64,000 nucleotides of DNA from Bacteroidia bacterium (GTDB lineage: Bacteria > Bacteroidota > Bacteroidia > J057 > JADKCL01), in NCBI GenBank assembly GCA_020635905.1, contig JACJYV010000008.1, positions 248,001 through 312,000 of the forward strand, given 5' to 3'. Positions 51,105 through 59,527 of the stretch are shown in pieces (positions within the stretch are counted from its first letter, which is position 1; each line of letters starts with the position of its first letter). Position numbers and translations under genes: made by a program. The notes under the pieces were generated by a model, which was not told the DNA's origin, searched no databases, and saw only the letters and a program-made list of their open reading frames with translations.

Positions 51105-53375
51105 TTATGGGTTGATGACAATTTTGCGGGTTTCTACAAAATCTGTTCCCCGCAGGCGAATGAGGTATAATCCGTTGCGCAGCCCCAGGGTGGACAGGGT
51201 AATCAGGCCTTCATCTGTTATGGCCAGGGGGGCGGCCAGGCGTTTGCCTGTTATATCCATGATCTCAATTTCCAGAGGACGTTCCACCCGGGCAATCACA
51301 TTTACCTGATCCTGAGCGGGATTAGGATAGACAAAGAATTGGTCTTCCAAAGCGGGGGATGCTGCGAGCGAATTTTCCTTTTTGAAGGTGGGCAACATTT
51401 CCTGAAATGCCCCTGTGCCATTGGGATAGCGCCCATAGCTGGTGACAGGATACTGGTAGCCAAATTCGACCGAATCAATCACGGTGCTGTCGCTGGAGGA
51501 AAGCAGCAACATGCCGCCGGCAGGATCCAGTTCAAAGCTGGCATGCAGCCCTTCCTGACTGGTCTGGCCGTCGGCCCAGACAATCAGGTATTCATTGCCG
51601 CTAATCTGACCATTGGGCAGGGCCCATTTGGTGGGATTGGCAGGATCATCTGAAAGGTAAAGTCCCTGAATGGAAATTTCGTAGGGTGTGGTATTATAAA
51701 TCTCAATCCAATCATCGTATTCTCCATCCTGATCGGCAAAACGATGGGTATTGGCGCTCATGCACTCATTGATAACCAGATTTTGGGGATACAGCGCGGC
51801 CGTAAGGGAGTAAAATTCATACTCAGCCCGTTCAGGAGAGAATTTGCCCGCAGAATCGTTTTGCGCATACAGGTAATATTCCACTTTGCTGCCAATTTCC
51901 GGAATGGAAATGCCCCAGGTACCGTCGCTGGCGGCCCCGTCGTTGTGATTGCCGTCGTCGAACATGGCGATTTGGGTGAAAAGATCGCCACTGGAAAAGC
52001 GGTAATTGAGCCATACTTCCGTGGCATTGCTGATGTTGGCCAGGATGCCCAGTTCGTCGCCGAGGGCGACGGTGGCAGGTGAAGGGGTGACGCTGCTGAT
52101 TTCAGGACCTGCCCTGAAGCCGGGGTAGGCATTGAGGTAGGCCAGACGGCCTTCCATCAGGTCCCGCAGACCGGGATAGTCGATCAGGTCGGTGACCGTG
52201 GTATCGAGATTGGTATGAAAATCGGCGTAGCTGTAAAATTTATTGGAATCGGCCGCCACGTCGCTGTCAATGAGATTTTGCAGGTAAGCACCTCTCAGAT
52301 AATATTCCTGGTTGGCAAAATTCTCCTCCATGATCGTACGCAGGTGAGCCATGTACATCCTGCGGTAGGTATCATTCGCAAAAAGGTTGCGCATGAGGGG
52401 CCGGGGAATGATGGAAAAGCTGTTGTGATGGGAAAGAGGATCGATGATTTTGGCTTCATTGAGATCAAATCCGTCCCAGTAATCAGAGGCATCCGTGAAA
52501 CGAAAACTGGCAAAAGACATGTTCAAATCCCACACAATGGGATTGAAACGTCGAAAATCGTCGCGGTAGATATAAAAATTCTGGGCATAGCCCACATAAC
52601 TGTCAAAATTAATCAGGGCATAATTGAAGGCATGCATCCACAGGGTGCGGTCCACGTTGAGCACTTTGTGTACCTGGTCGGGATGGTTGTTGAGGGTATC
52701 AATCAGGTGGTATAATTCGTCCCAGCCGTAGGTAGATTCGAGGGTATAATAAGGGTAATAATCTGCGGGATCAGTGCCCGGGCTGTTGTCCAGATTAGAA
52801 TTTCCCCCGCTGAAATCCAACACTTCAGGATTCCCCTTAAACAAAGGATTATTTTTGGAAGGAAAATGCTGCTCTATGAATTGCTTGTCCACTGACTCCA
52901 CATTGGTGTATAGCCCGATCAGGGTATCATTGACATATACATTGGCAAAATTGGCCCCTGAAGCAGGCATGTATTTGCGGGCAATTTCATAAGAAAGCAC
53001 TTCGCGGATAAAGGAAGGGTCCTGGATCACGTTACTGAGTTTGATTTTATCAATTCCCCGGTATTTCTGCCCGGCAACGCTGTAATCCAGTTTGATATTG
53101 AAGGGATTTTTGTCGCGGTTGGTGCTCACAGAAGAATAGCCTTTATAACGCACTCCCACCCCGGGAATGAGGGTGCCATCCACCACCAGGTCGGCAATCA
53201 GGCGTTGCTCGTCGCCCAGAATGTACAGGCTGTCCAGTACATGATCCCAGTTGGTGATGGCAAAATTGATCCTGATCTCCCGAATAGAATCCTGCAGGTA
53301 AAAAGCAGGCTGGGCCTTGAGCAAAAAGCCTGAAAAAAGGGTCATTACGAGGAGAAAAGGCAGAATTCTGCGCAT
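51105..53375 (-). CDS. CotH-family protein with lamin-tail domain and T9SS sorting domain
   Basis: A 756-aa secreted protein. Residues about 25-400 match the CotH kinase-like family: IRINFAITNWDHVLDSLY, VRYKGYSSVSTNRDKNPFNI, DPSFIREVLSYEIARKYMP and YIYRDDFRRFNPIVWDLNMS, whose DxN-like end corresponds to the metal-binding loop. A lamin-tail domain (LVINECMSANTHRFADQDG, then WIEIYNT) lies at about 540-660, and a T9SS tail (FVYPNPAQDQVNV) ends it. CotH kinases phosphorylate surface proteins; whether this one is active is not known. It is 7 bp after the sulfotransferase-like gene. Confidence 0.9.
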   Translation of the reverse strand: MRRILPFLLVMTLFSGFLLKAQPAFYLQDSIREIRINFAITNWDHVLDSLYILGDEQRLIADLVVDGTLIPGVGVRYKGYSSVSTNRDKNPFNIKLDYSVAGQKYRGIDKIKLSNVIQDPSFIREVLSYEIARKYMPASGANFANVYVNDTLIGLYTNVESVDKQFIEQHFPSKNNPLFKGNPEVLDFSGGNSNLDNSPGTDPADYYPYYTLESTYGWDELYHLIDTLNNHPDQVHKVLNVDRTLWMHAFNYALINFDSYVGYAQNFYIYRDDFRRFNPIVWDLNMSFASFRFTDASDYWDGFDLNEAKIIDPLSHHNSFSIIPRPLMRNLFANDTYRRMYMAHLRTIMEENFANQEYYLRGAYLQNLIDSDVAADSNKFYSYADFHTNLDTTVTDLIDYPGLRDLMEGRLAYLNAYPGFRAGPEISSVTPSPATVALGDELGILANISNATEVWLNYRFSSGDLFTQIAMFDDGNHNDGAASDGTWGISIPEIGSKVEYYLYAQNDSAGKFSPERAEYEFYSLTAALYPQNLVINECMSANTHRFADQDGEYDDWIEIYNTTPYEISIQGLYLSDDPANPTKWALPNGQISGNEYLIVWADGQTSQEGLHASFELDPAGGMLLLSSSDSTVIDSVEFGYQYPVTSYGRYPNGTGAFQEMLPTFKKENSLAASPALEDQFFVYPNPAQDQVNVIARVERPLEIEIMDITGKRLAAPLAITDEGLITLSTLGLRNGLYLIRLRGTDFVETRKIVINP

Positions 53376-53382
53376 ATCTGGG

Positions 53383-54888
53383 TTACTTCTGGAGGGATAT
53401 TTTACGGGTCAGGGAATGGCCGTTTTCAGTGGTCAGGTGGATGAAATAGATTCCGTCAGGCTGATTTGACAGATCCAGCTGCAGGGGATTTTGCTGACGG
53501 CTAATCAATTGACCAGTCAGGTCCCAGACCTCCAGCCCGGCGGTGCCCGCCGGCATGCCTCCCAGGCGGAAAACCCCATTGGAAGGATTGGGATAAATGG
53601 TGAAATCCTGCAATTCGTCGGCCAGGCCGAGCACGGTGCAAGGTGTATTTCCCAGCAGGGCGATGATGCCAGGATCGTCGCAGGTATAACGGAAGGCTTT
53701 GGCAGGGCCCTCAGGGTATTGCCAGACCAGCACATTATTGCTGTCCACTTCGTACATGTAGCCGCCCGAAAGGTTGACAAAGGTATTGCCATTGGGCAGG
53801 CGATCTGAGGCCGACTGGCCGGCCGCGTTGCTGAAGCAGTTGTGGCGCCAGTTGTAGGTGGCGGGCAAATAAGCCTGGCCGGCAGTATGGGTGTAATTAT
53901 AGCCCACGCGGGGTGGCTCAATGGCGTCCACAGTGGAATTTCCGCTGCTGCCCTGGTTATTGAAAAACTGAATCAGTCCTGCATTGGGCCGGCCCGCCTT
54001 GATCCAGCGGGTGTCGTGCACGGGACCGGGAATCTGCTGCAGGCCAGAGCCGCCAAAATTGGCTGGCTTGCCCCAACGAAAGAGGAAATCGCCGCCTTTG
54101 CCTGCATTTCCACCCGTATGCCCGGCCGCTTCGGCCGTGGTGGTGCTGTGATCGATGATAAAAATTTCGCTCAGATAGCGCGAACTGAACACGATCTGAT
54201 CCAGATCTGGATTATAATCTATTCCATTTACGTGAAACCAATCCCCGCCACCACCAGGTCCGCCCATGCTGCCTGAAGTCTGCACGTTGATATTCATCAG
54301 CTCGGGATGGTCCACAATTACCCCGTAATTGGGTTTATTGGTGTCTTTGTCCTGCACCATGTGGTCCCACATGTGCCATTCCCACACGATCTGCCCGCCC
54401 GTCCCGTTTTGCTGCACTTCCACGAAGTGGGTGGGATATTTGGTCTGGCTGTTGCCTGTATAGCCCGCAGCCTGCAATTCCGTGCTGTTTTTCACTTCCC
54501 AGGCGGTCAGCAGGACGTTGCCATTGGGCAGGATGGCCATATCGTGGTGAGATACGTGGGTGGCGTCTGAGTAGATAAACTGCCAGACCACATTGCCATT
54601 GGGATCAATTTCCTGCACCATGCCTCCTACCGCGGCTCCGTTGAGCACATTTCCACTGTAAACGCCTCCCCGGATAATATTACCGTTTTCTTTGAGCATG
54701 ACGGCGTAGTTGCCGGGCACGTTGCAATTCCAGCTGTGGGCAATATTTCCATCCTTATCCACCAGATATGACGAGTAATTATTGAGCTTATTATAGAGGG
54801 CAAAGCCGTCAAAAGTGGATTGTCCGTAGGAAAAGGTGGCCTGGAACAACAGGGCGACAAGGAGGGTGGGAAGGAATTTTTGCAGCAT
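53383..54888 (-). CDS. Aryl-sulfate sulfotransferase-like protein with T9SS sorting domain
   Basis: A 501-aa secreted protein. The arylsulfotransferase (ASST) fold is indicated by repeated propeller-like blades: YLVDKDGNIAHSWNC, VQEIDPNGNVVWQFIY, HHDMAILPNGNVLL, WFHVNGIDYNPDLDQI and WRHNCFSNAAGQSASDRL with NGNTFVN. The His residues in HHD and HVNG match the family's active-site neighbourhood. A T9SS tail (IYPNPSNGVFRLGG) closes it. No sulfate donor or acceptor can be named. Confidence 0.87.
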   Translation of the reverse strand: MLQKFLPTLLVALLFQATFSYGQSTFDGFALYNKLNNYSSYLVDKDGNIAHSWNCNVPGNYAVMLKENGNIIRGGVYSGNVLNGAAVGGMVQEIDPNGNVVWQFIYSDATHVSHHDMAILPNGNVLLTAWEVKNSTELQAAGYTGNSQTKYPTHFVEVQQNGTGGQIVWEWHMWDHMVQDKDTNKPNYGVIVDHPELMNINVQTSGSMGGPGGGGDWFHVNGIDYNPDLDQIVFSSRYLSEIFIIDHSTTTAEAAGHTGGNAGKGGDFLFRWGKPANFGGSGLQQIPGPVHDTRWIKAGRPNAGLIQFFNNQGSSGNSTVDAIEPPRVGYNYTHTAGQAYLPATYNWRHNCFSNAAGQSASDRLPNGNTFVNLSGGYMYEVDSNNVLVWQYPEGPAKAFRYTCDDPGIIALLGNTPCTVLGLADELQDFTIYPNPSNGVFRLGGMPAGTAGLEVWDLTGQLISRQQNPLQLDLSNQPDGIYFIHLTTENGHSLTRKISLQK

Positions 54889-54946
54889 TTGATGTTAATT
54901 TAATCTTTCCAAATGGTTGAATGAATGTTATTAGACGGCAATTCTC

Positions 54947-55708
54947 TCAATTGCTTGTGGAGGCTTTCTTCTTTTTCTTCTTTTTCTTTTTCTTGCCTGA
55001 GATCTTTTTGAGTTCATAGTTGAACTGTGCGCCCAGGACGTGGGTGGTATAGGGGTCCTCCACATGCATTTCGTAGCTGTTCATGTAGTAAAGGCTGATT
55101 TCCTTGCGTTTACCCAGATCCACATCTACCCCAAGGTAGTTGCGCAACTCGTCAGCAAAGGGATTCCGTCCGGGTTCATTGAGGCGATGAAAAAGCTCAC
55201 CCGACCACCAGAAATCAAATTTCTTATTGAGTTTATAGCTGATATCCAGCTTATTACGCAGGTGCCAGGACTGTTGCATTTGTCCTTCACCCGGGCGAAG
55301 CCTTACCTGAATACGGGGTCGCCAGGTAAAGGTGAGACTGGCTTTTTTCCAGCGGTAATCTGTTTTAAAATCCAGGTTAAACCGTTGGTAAAAACGGGGA
55401 CGGATATTGATGTCGTCGAATCCAATTCTGTATTTAAACTTGACGGTCAGGTATTTATGCAATTTGTAATCCACCCCCAACTCATTGAAATAATTGTCCA
55501 CGATGTACATTCCGTACCTGAAACGCAAATCCTGCTCATAGGACCATTTGAAATCCTTTTTGATGTCCTGGGAAATGGATGCCCCAAACCATTGGCCATT
55601 TTCCAGCAGACGGGACTGGGCAGGCAGAATTCCACAAAAGAAAATTCCTGCCAGCAGCAATCCAGCCCTCAAAAAGGAGGTTTTGATATGCCTTTCCTGC
55701 TTTCTCAT
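54947..55708 (-). CDS. DUF2490 outer-membrane protein with lysine-rich tail
   Basis: A 253-aa beta-barrel protein with a signal peptide (cleaved near LPAQS) and the DUF2490 pattern (QWFGASISQDIKKDFKWSYE, LRFRYGMYIVDNYFNELGVD, YRWKKASLTF). After the last strand comes an unusual tail with ten consecutive lysines, then ASTSN. It overlaps the lipoprotein gene upstream by 4 bp. The barrel could be an outer-membrane channel or anchor for the secreted proteins of this operon. Confidence 0.85.
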   Translation of the reverse strand: MRKQERHIKTSFLRAGLLLAGIFFCGILPAQSRLLENGQWFGASISQDIKKDFKWSYEQDLRFRYGMYIVDNYFNELGVDYKLHKYLTVKFKYRIGFDDINIRPRFYQRFNLDFKTDYRWKKASLTFTWRPRIQVRLRPGEGQMQQSWHLRNKLDISYKLNKKFDFWWSGELFHRLNEPGRNPFADELRNYLGVDVDLGKRKEISLYYMNSYEMHVEDPYTTHVLGAQFNYELKKISGKKKKKKKKKKASTSN

Positions 55709-56124
55709 TTGATAATCACGAGGTCACCCAGGTCGATTTCCTGACCTTTGGAGGTGATTTGAGCCGTTTTGATGATGGGCTGCAGGATGTCGGGATTGGT
55801 AAGGGTGGTATCTTTCGAATAAACAAAAATGGTGTAGGTGCCTTTGCGCAGAAATTCGAAGCGAAAAGTTCCGTCGAAATGGGTTTCCACCTTGTCGTCA
55901 AAGACGGAATTGTCACCATACACAATGAAAACATCCTCTTTGGGAGCATAATATTCGCTGCCCAACTGGGTCAGGCTGGCGTTATAATCCTTCGCGTAAA
56001 TTTTCCCCGTCACCGCGGCCATACCTCCAGGCCCTTCCTGAATCTGACAAGAGGTAAGGAGGAAAAAAATCGTACAAATCAGGGCCGCAACGGATATTTT
56101 TTTACGAGAGCTGGAATTATTCAT
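55705..56124 (-). CDS. Small lipoprotein
   Basis: A 139-aa lipoprotein with a lipobox (FFLLTSC, Cys near residue 26) and a single beta-sandwich-like domain (AAVTGKIYAKDYN, HFDGTFRFEFLRKGTYTIFV), similar to carboxypeptidase-regulatory or transthyretin-like folds. It overlaps the DUF2490 gene by 4 bp and follows the DUF4956 gene. It may carry a surface or periplasmic scaffold role in this operon. Confidence 0.8.
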   Translation of the reverse strand: MNNSSSRKKISVAALICTIFFLLTSCQIQEGPGGMAAVTGKIYAKDYNASLTQLGSEYYAPKEDVFIVYGDNSVFDDKVETHFDGTFRFEFLRKGTYTIFVYSKDTTLTNPDILQPIIKTAQITSKGQEIDLGDLVIIK

Positions 56125-56211
56125 TTCAGGGAGGTAAAGTTAACGAAACATTAAGTTAATGATTCTTTAACTCCCGAGTGAAATAATCCACGAAAGAAAT
56201 GGAATTTTCAA

Positions 56212-56841
56212 TTAATCAATAGAGGCTCCCGGAACGCGGTTGAAGGAAATTCTGAGCTCGGCCGTGCCTTTTTTAAGGTCGATGTCGCCCACTTTCACTT
56301 CCAGAATATCCAGTCCCGTCTTTTCCTTCAGTTCGGCAATCAGTTCGGCCCGACGGGCAGGCAAGGTCATTTCAAGTTTGCCGTAATGGATGTTTTTATA
56401 GCCCGTCTGGTTGAATTTGCCTACTTTTTCCAAAACAAGCAGGGTGCCCACCACGATAAAATTGGTGGCTCCCAGCTCCACATAGCTCATTTTTCCATTG
56501 GCCAGGGCATTGACCACCCCAATGCCTATGATGACAAACAGGTAGCTCATTTCGCGGATGGGAATGGATGAGGTGCGGTACCTGAGGATACCAAACAGGG
56601 CGAAAAGCCCGAGGGCCATGCCCAGTTGCAGTTCGAATTTTTTGAGGGTAAAACAAATCAGGAATACCATGATGTTGATCATGCAAAGGGCGAAAAGGTA
56701 ATCCCCTCTTTTGGTGAGGGAATAGTAGATCACCCGCACAATCAGTACCAGAAAAAACAGGTTGGTAGCGAACCTGAACAACAGTTTGAAGATGTCGTCA
56801 TCGTAAATGGGGATACCCAAAAATTCCAGTGGTGCGTCCAT
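56212..56841 (-). CDS. DUF4956 membrane protein
   Basis: A 209-aa protein with four membrane helices in the first 120 residues and a soluble C-terminal domain (LELPARRAE-like region, TGLDILEVKVGDIDLKKGTA). The DUF4956 marks are GILRYRTSSIPIREMSYLFV and GVVNALANGK. DUF4956 proteins are usually linked to polyphosphate-polymerase (VTC) domains and CotH proteins, and a CotH-like gene lies in this operon, but no VTC gene is seen. It is the first gene of the operon. Confidence 0.9.
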   Translation of the reverse strand: MDAPLEFLGIPIYDDDIFKLLFRFATNLFFLVLIVRVIYYSLTKRGDYLFALCMINIMVFLICFTLKKFELQLGMALGLFALFGILRYRTSSIPIREMSYLFVIIGIGVVNALANGKMSYVELGATNFIVVGTLLVLEKVGKFNQTGYKNIHYGKLEMTLPARRAELIAELKEKTGLDILEVKVGDIDLKKGTAELRISFNRVPGASID

Positions 56842-56886
56842 AATCCTGATTAATAGGGTTTGAAATTAGCAGATTTCCTTCCAAAT

Positions 56887-56921
56887 AAAAAGAGCCACCC
56901 AAATTATGAGAGGCTCTTTTT
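56887..56921 (-). terminator. Terminator of the cold-shock gene
   Basis: AAAAAGAGCC / GGCTCTTTTT inverted repeat with a 15-nt loop; on the minus strand it is followed by T residues (TTTTTATTT). It lies between the cold-shock gene and the DUF4956 operon and could act in both directions. Confidence 0.75.
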
Positions 56922-56945
56922 GGCAAAGAAGATAAACTGTATATA

Positions 56946-57137
56946 TTAAATTACTTTGACATTTACTGCGTTCATTCCTTTTTTTCCTTGCTCGAGCTCA
57001 AACTCCACGTTGTCACCTTCGTGGATCGTGTCGATCAGACCTGAAGAGTGTACAAAATGGTCTTTGCTTGAGCCTTCTTCGTTGATGAATCCAAAGCCTT
57101 TGGCTTCATTGAAGAATTTAACTGTTCCTTGTTTCAT
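56946..57137 (-). CDS. Cold-shock-like protein
   Basis: A 63-aa CspA-type RNA/DNA-binding protein, a single OB-fold cold-shock domain. RNP1 is KGFGFI and RNP2 is HFVHSS (the usual DVFVH is DHFVH here). Length and the N-terminal KQGTVKFFNEAK are typical. Such proteins melt RNA structures and act as RNA chaperones. It has its own promoter-like element and terminator. Confidence 0.94.
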   Translation of the reverse strand: MKQGTVKFFNEAKGFGFINEEGSSKDHFVHSSGLIDTIHEGDNVEFELEQGKKGMNAVNVKVI

Positions 57138-57162
57138 TTTAATATTTATTAAGAATTATGGC

Positions 57163-57170
57163 CAAAGGTA
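57163..57170 (-). promoter_or_regulatory. -7 element of the cold-shock gene
   Basis: TACCTTTG on the minus strand, an exact TAnnTTTG match, 26 bp upstream of the cold-shock start codon. No clear -33 element. Confidence 0.45.
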
Positions 57171-57177
57171 GGTATAT

Positions 57178-57500
57178 AAATCGGCAATAGATAGCCACCC
57201 TGAATTTAATTGCCCCAATTTCCAACTGTCTGATTCTGAACTGATTTTGAATTTCAGAAAATATGCCGTCTGGAAGGCCGCAAAGCGGCAAAGCTGCATT
57301 CACCAGCTGAATATTTCGAAAAAATAAAATTTTTCATCCCCCGGATTTTCCCTGGATGATCAGGCCGGAAATCTCAGTCTGGCAGAAGGGAATGACGAAA
57401 TAAATTTCCTGAAGGAGGAATAGAGCATGCACAAATAATCCAGGTCAATTGCCGGGTGAGGCAAACGTTTGACAGGATGAATATTGATTTGCTTCCGGGA
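57178..57500. other. Gene-free stretch
   Basis: No coding frame, RNA gene or strong repeat is seen. There is a small GC-rich stem GGCCGCAAAGCGGC near 57275-57290 that may form a hairpin. The stretch is AT-rich overall and separates two minus-strand genes. Confidence 0.5.
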
Positions 57501-57503
57501 TAT

Positions 57504-57851
57504 TTACTTCAACAAATGACTTTTTGAGCGGTCTCTCCAGCCTGCGTCGTACTTGCTGTTGGCAAAATAAATGATGAGATCCGCATCATACTTGCTGTCC
57601 ACAAAGAAGATTTTCTTCTTGGCGTCGTATTTGCTGTCCGTGAAAAACCAGCGGCCATCTTCATTGGCGTCGTACTTTGAGCTGACCTCATACACAACCA
57701 GGTGTGCATCGTATTTGCTGCTGGCCACATACACCTTGATGTCGGCATCGTACTTGCTGCTGACCTTGAAAACAGTCTGAGCAAAGGAGAGGTTGGGCAA
57801 TAAAAATGCCAGGAGAAGCAGGCTGAAAATAAAGAGGCTAAACTTTTTCAT
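57504..57851 (-). CDS. Secreted SKYDA-repeat protein (DUF6150-like)
   Basis: A 115-aa protein starting at the ATG at 57851 (a longer in-frame start at 57917 lacks the signal peptide context). A signal peptide (cleaved near LSFAQ) is followed by six repeats of about 14-15 residues with SKYDA/AxxKVYxVxSKYDA pattern (e.g. VSSKYDADIKVYVA, EVSSKYDA, FVDSKYDADLII). The regular spacing with alternating hydrophobic residues suggests a small beta-solenoid. I recall the DUF6150 family as similar; not verified. No function is known. Confidence 0.75.
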   Translation of the reverse strand: MKKFSLFIFSLLLLAFLLPNLSFAQTVFKVSSKYDADIKVYVASSKYDAHLVVYEVSSKYDANEDGRWFFTDSKYDAKKKIFFVDSKYDADLIIYFANSKYDAGWRDRSKSHLLK

Positions 57852-57955
57852 ATTCGTGCATTTAATTGATCCCTGAAGATAGAAGAAAGGGGCTGAATAT
57901 GCAATAAAACGGATCAAAACCGGCCTGAATTTTGTAACTTGTTCTGGAACAAACT

Positions 57956-59518
57956 ATGCAAAGACCAGAAATGTCAGGGAAATTTTTACTCATGCTTTGC
58001 GGGATTTTCCTGTGGAATATCCCCCTTCTGGTTGCCGAAAATCCAATGGAAATGAAAAATGAAGGAGTTCTTTTTTGCGGGAAAGTGTATCCACTTTCCA
58101 CGGAGGTGCTGGGCTTTCCAGGATGCAATATCACTTCGCTGGAAGGTTTGGAAAAGCTGGTCAATCTGAGGGAAATTGATTTCACCAATACCAATCCACA
58201 CCGCACCTATCAGCATTCTTTTTCTGATCTGGGGCCGCTGCAAAACCTGAAGTCGCTGGCTACCCTGAAACTGCCGGATTCCAGGGTAGCTGACCTGGCT
58301 CCCCTGAGCGGCCTCACCCGGATTCGCAGCCTGGATCTCAGTCATTCCCTGGTGGCCGACATTTCGGCTCTGAAGGGCCTCACAGCGCTGAACGATCTGA
58401 ACCTGAGCCATTCACGGGTTCATGACCTTTCGCCTTTGGCAAACCTGCCCGGCCTGCGTGCCCTGAACCTCTCTTTTACCCAGGTGGAGGACCTGAGCCC
58501 CCTGGCTAATCTTACTTCGTTGAAATCCCTGGACCTGCATTCCTCCCGTGCCCGAAGCCTGACTCCGCTGAAAGGGCTTACCCATTTGCAGGAATTGGAC
58601 TTTTCAACCACCCTGGTCGACGACCTCACCCCGATTGCAGGTGCTCCTTTTTTGAGCATCACCACCCGGCTTGATCTGAGCGGGTTACCCCTTACTTCCC
58701 TCGCTGGCCTTGAAAAGGCCAGCCAATTGAGAACCCTGCTGCTGATTAATTCTGCAGGAACCATGAAGCTAACGGACATTTCTCCCCTGAAATACCTGAC
58801 AAATTTGTCCGAATTATACCTGGATTATTGCCCGGTAACTGACATTTCCGCTCTGGAAAACTGCAAAAAACTCACCCACCTTTCCCTCGCCAATTGCCCG
58901 GTCGAAGCTTTACCCAGATTACCCCAGCTCACCTCCCTGGATATTTCTGCAACCCGGATTTCCTCCATTTCTATGCTGGAAAACTCCCCCCTGCTGGAAA
59001 GCCTCAATCTGAATGCGACCAAAATTTCTTCTCCCGGCATTTCAAAGACCTTGGCCAATCTCAAATCCCTGAACCTGGATCACACCCAGCTTTCAGACCT
59101 CAACGGACTGTCTTTCTTTCCCGGGTTGAAATCCCTTAGCCTGAAAACCGCTTCTGTAGCCGATTGGAGTGGCCTAGAAAAAGCCAGCCAGGTGGAAACC
59201 CTGGTCCTTTCTGAAAGTAATTTTTCCGACCTGAGTCTGCTGAGCGGGTTTGCCAGTCTGGAGGAACTTTTCCTGGAGAATTTGCCCTTATCAGATCTTT
59301 CACCTCTGACCATTCTCCCCAATCTGAAACGCCTGCACCTGAAAAATTCAGGCATTCAGGAAATCTCGGCCATTTCAGAAATGGCCGCCCTCCGATATCT
59401 GGATGTCAGATACACAAGCCTCTCAGAGGCTCAGATTCAAATGTTGAAAATGGCCCGTCCCAACCTGGTTTTCGCCGGGGACCTCACCAACCGTCCTCCC
59501 CGCCATCACAGGCATTAA
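57956..59518 (+). CDS. Internalin-like leucine-rich-repeat protein
   Basis: A 520-aa exported protein with an N-terminal hydrophobic signal (about residues 8-26) and roughly twenty LRRs of 22 residues (LxxLxxLxxLxLxxSxVxDLSPL), the internalin-type repeat. No T9SS tail, LPXTG or membrane anchor is seen; the C-terminus ends in a basic stretch (PPRHHRH). LRRs of this type bind proteins. A palindrome TTGTTC-TG-GAACAA (57939-57952) lies just upstream. Confidence 0.85.
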   Translation: MQRPEMSGKFLLMLCGIFLWNIPLLVAENPMEMKNEGVLFCGKVYPLSTEVLGFPGCNITSLEGLEKLVNLREIDFTNTNPHRTYQHSFSDLGPLQNLKSLATLKLPDSRVADLAPLSGLTRIRSLDLSHSLVADISALKGLTALNDLNLSHSRVHDLSPLANLPGLRALNLSFTQVEDLSPLANLTSLKSLDLHSSRARSLTPLKGLTHLQELDFSTTLVDDLTPIAGAPFLSITTRLDLSGLPLTSLAGLEKASQLRTLLLINSAGTMKLTDISPLKYLTNLSELYLDYCPVTDISALENCKKLTHLSLANCPVEALPRLPQLTSLDISATRISSISMLENSPLLESLNLNATKISSPGISKTLANLKSLNLDHTQLSDLNGLSFFPGLKSLSLKTASVADWSGLEKASQVETLVLSESNFSDLSLLSGFASLEELFLENLPLSDLSPLTILPNLKRLHLKNSGIQEISAISEMAALRYLDVRYTSLSEAQIQMLKMARPNLVFAGDLTNRPPRHHRH

Positions 59519-59527
59519 AATCCGCGG

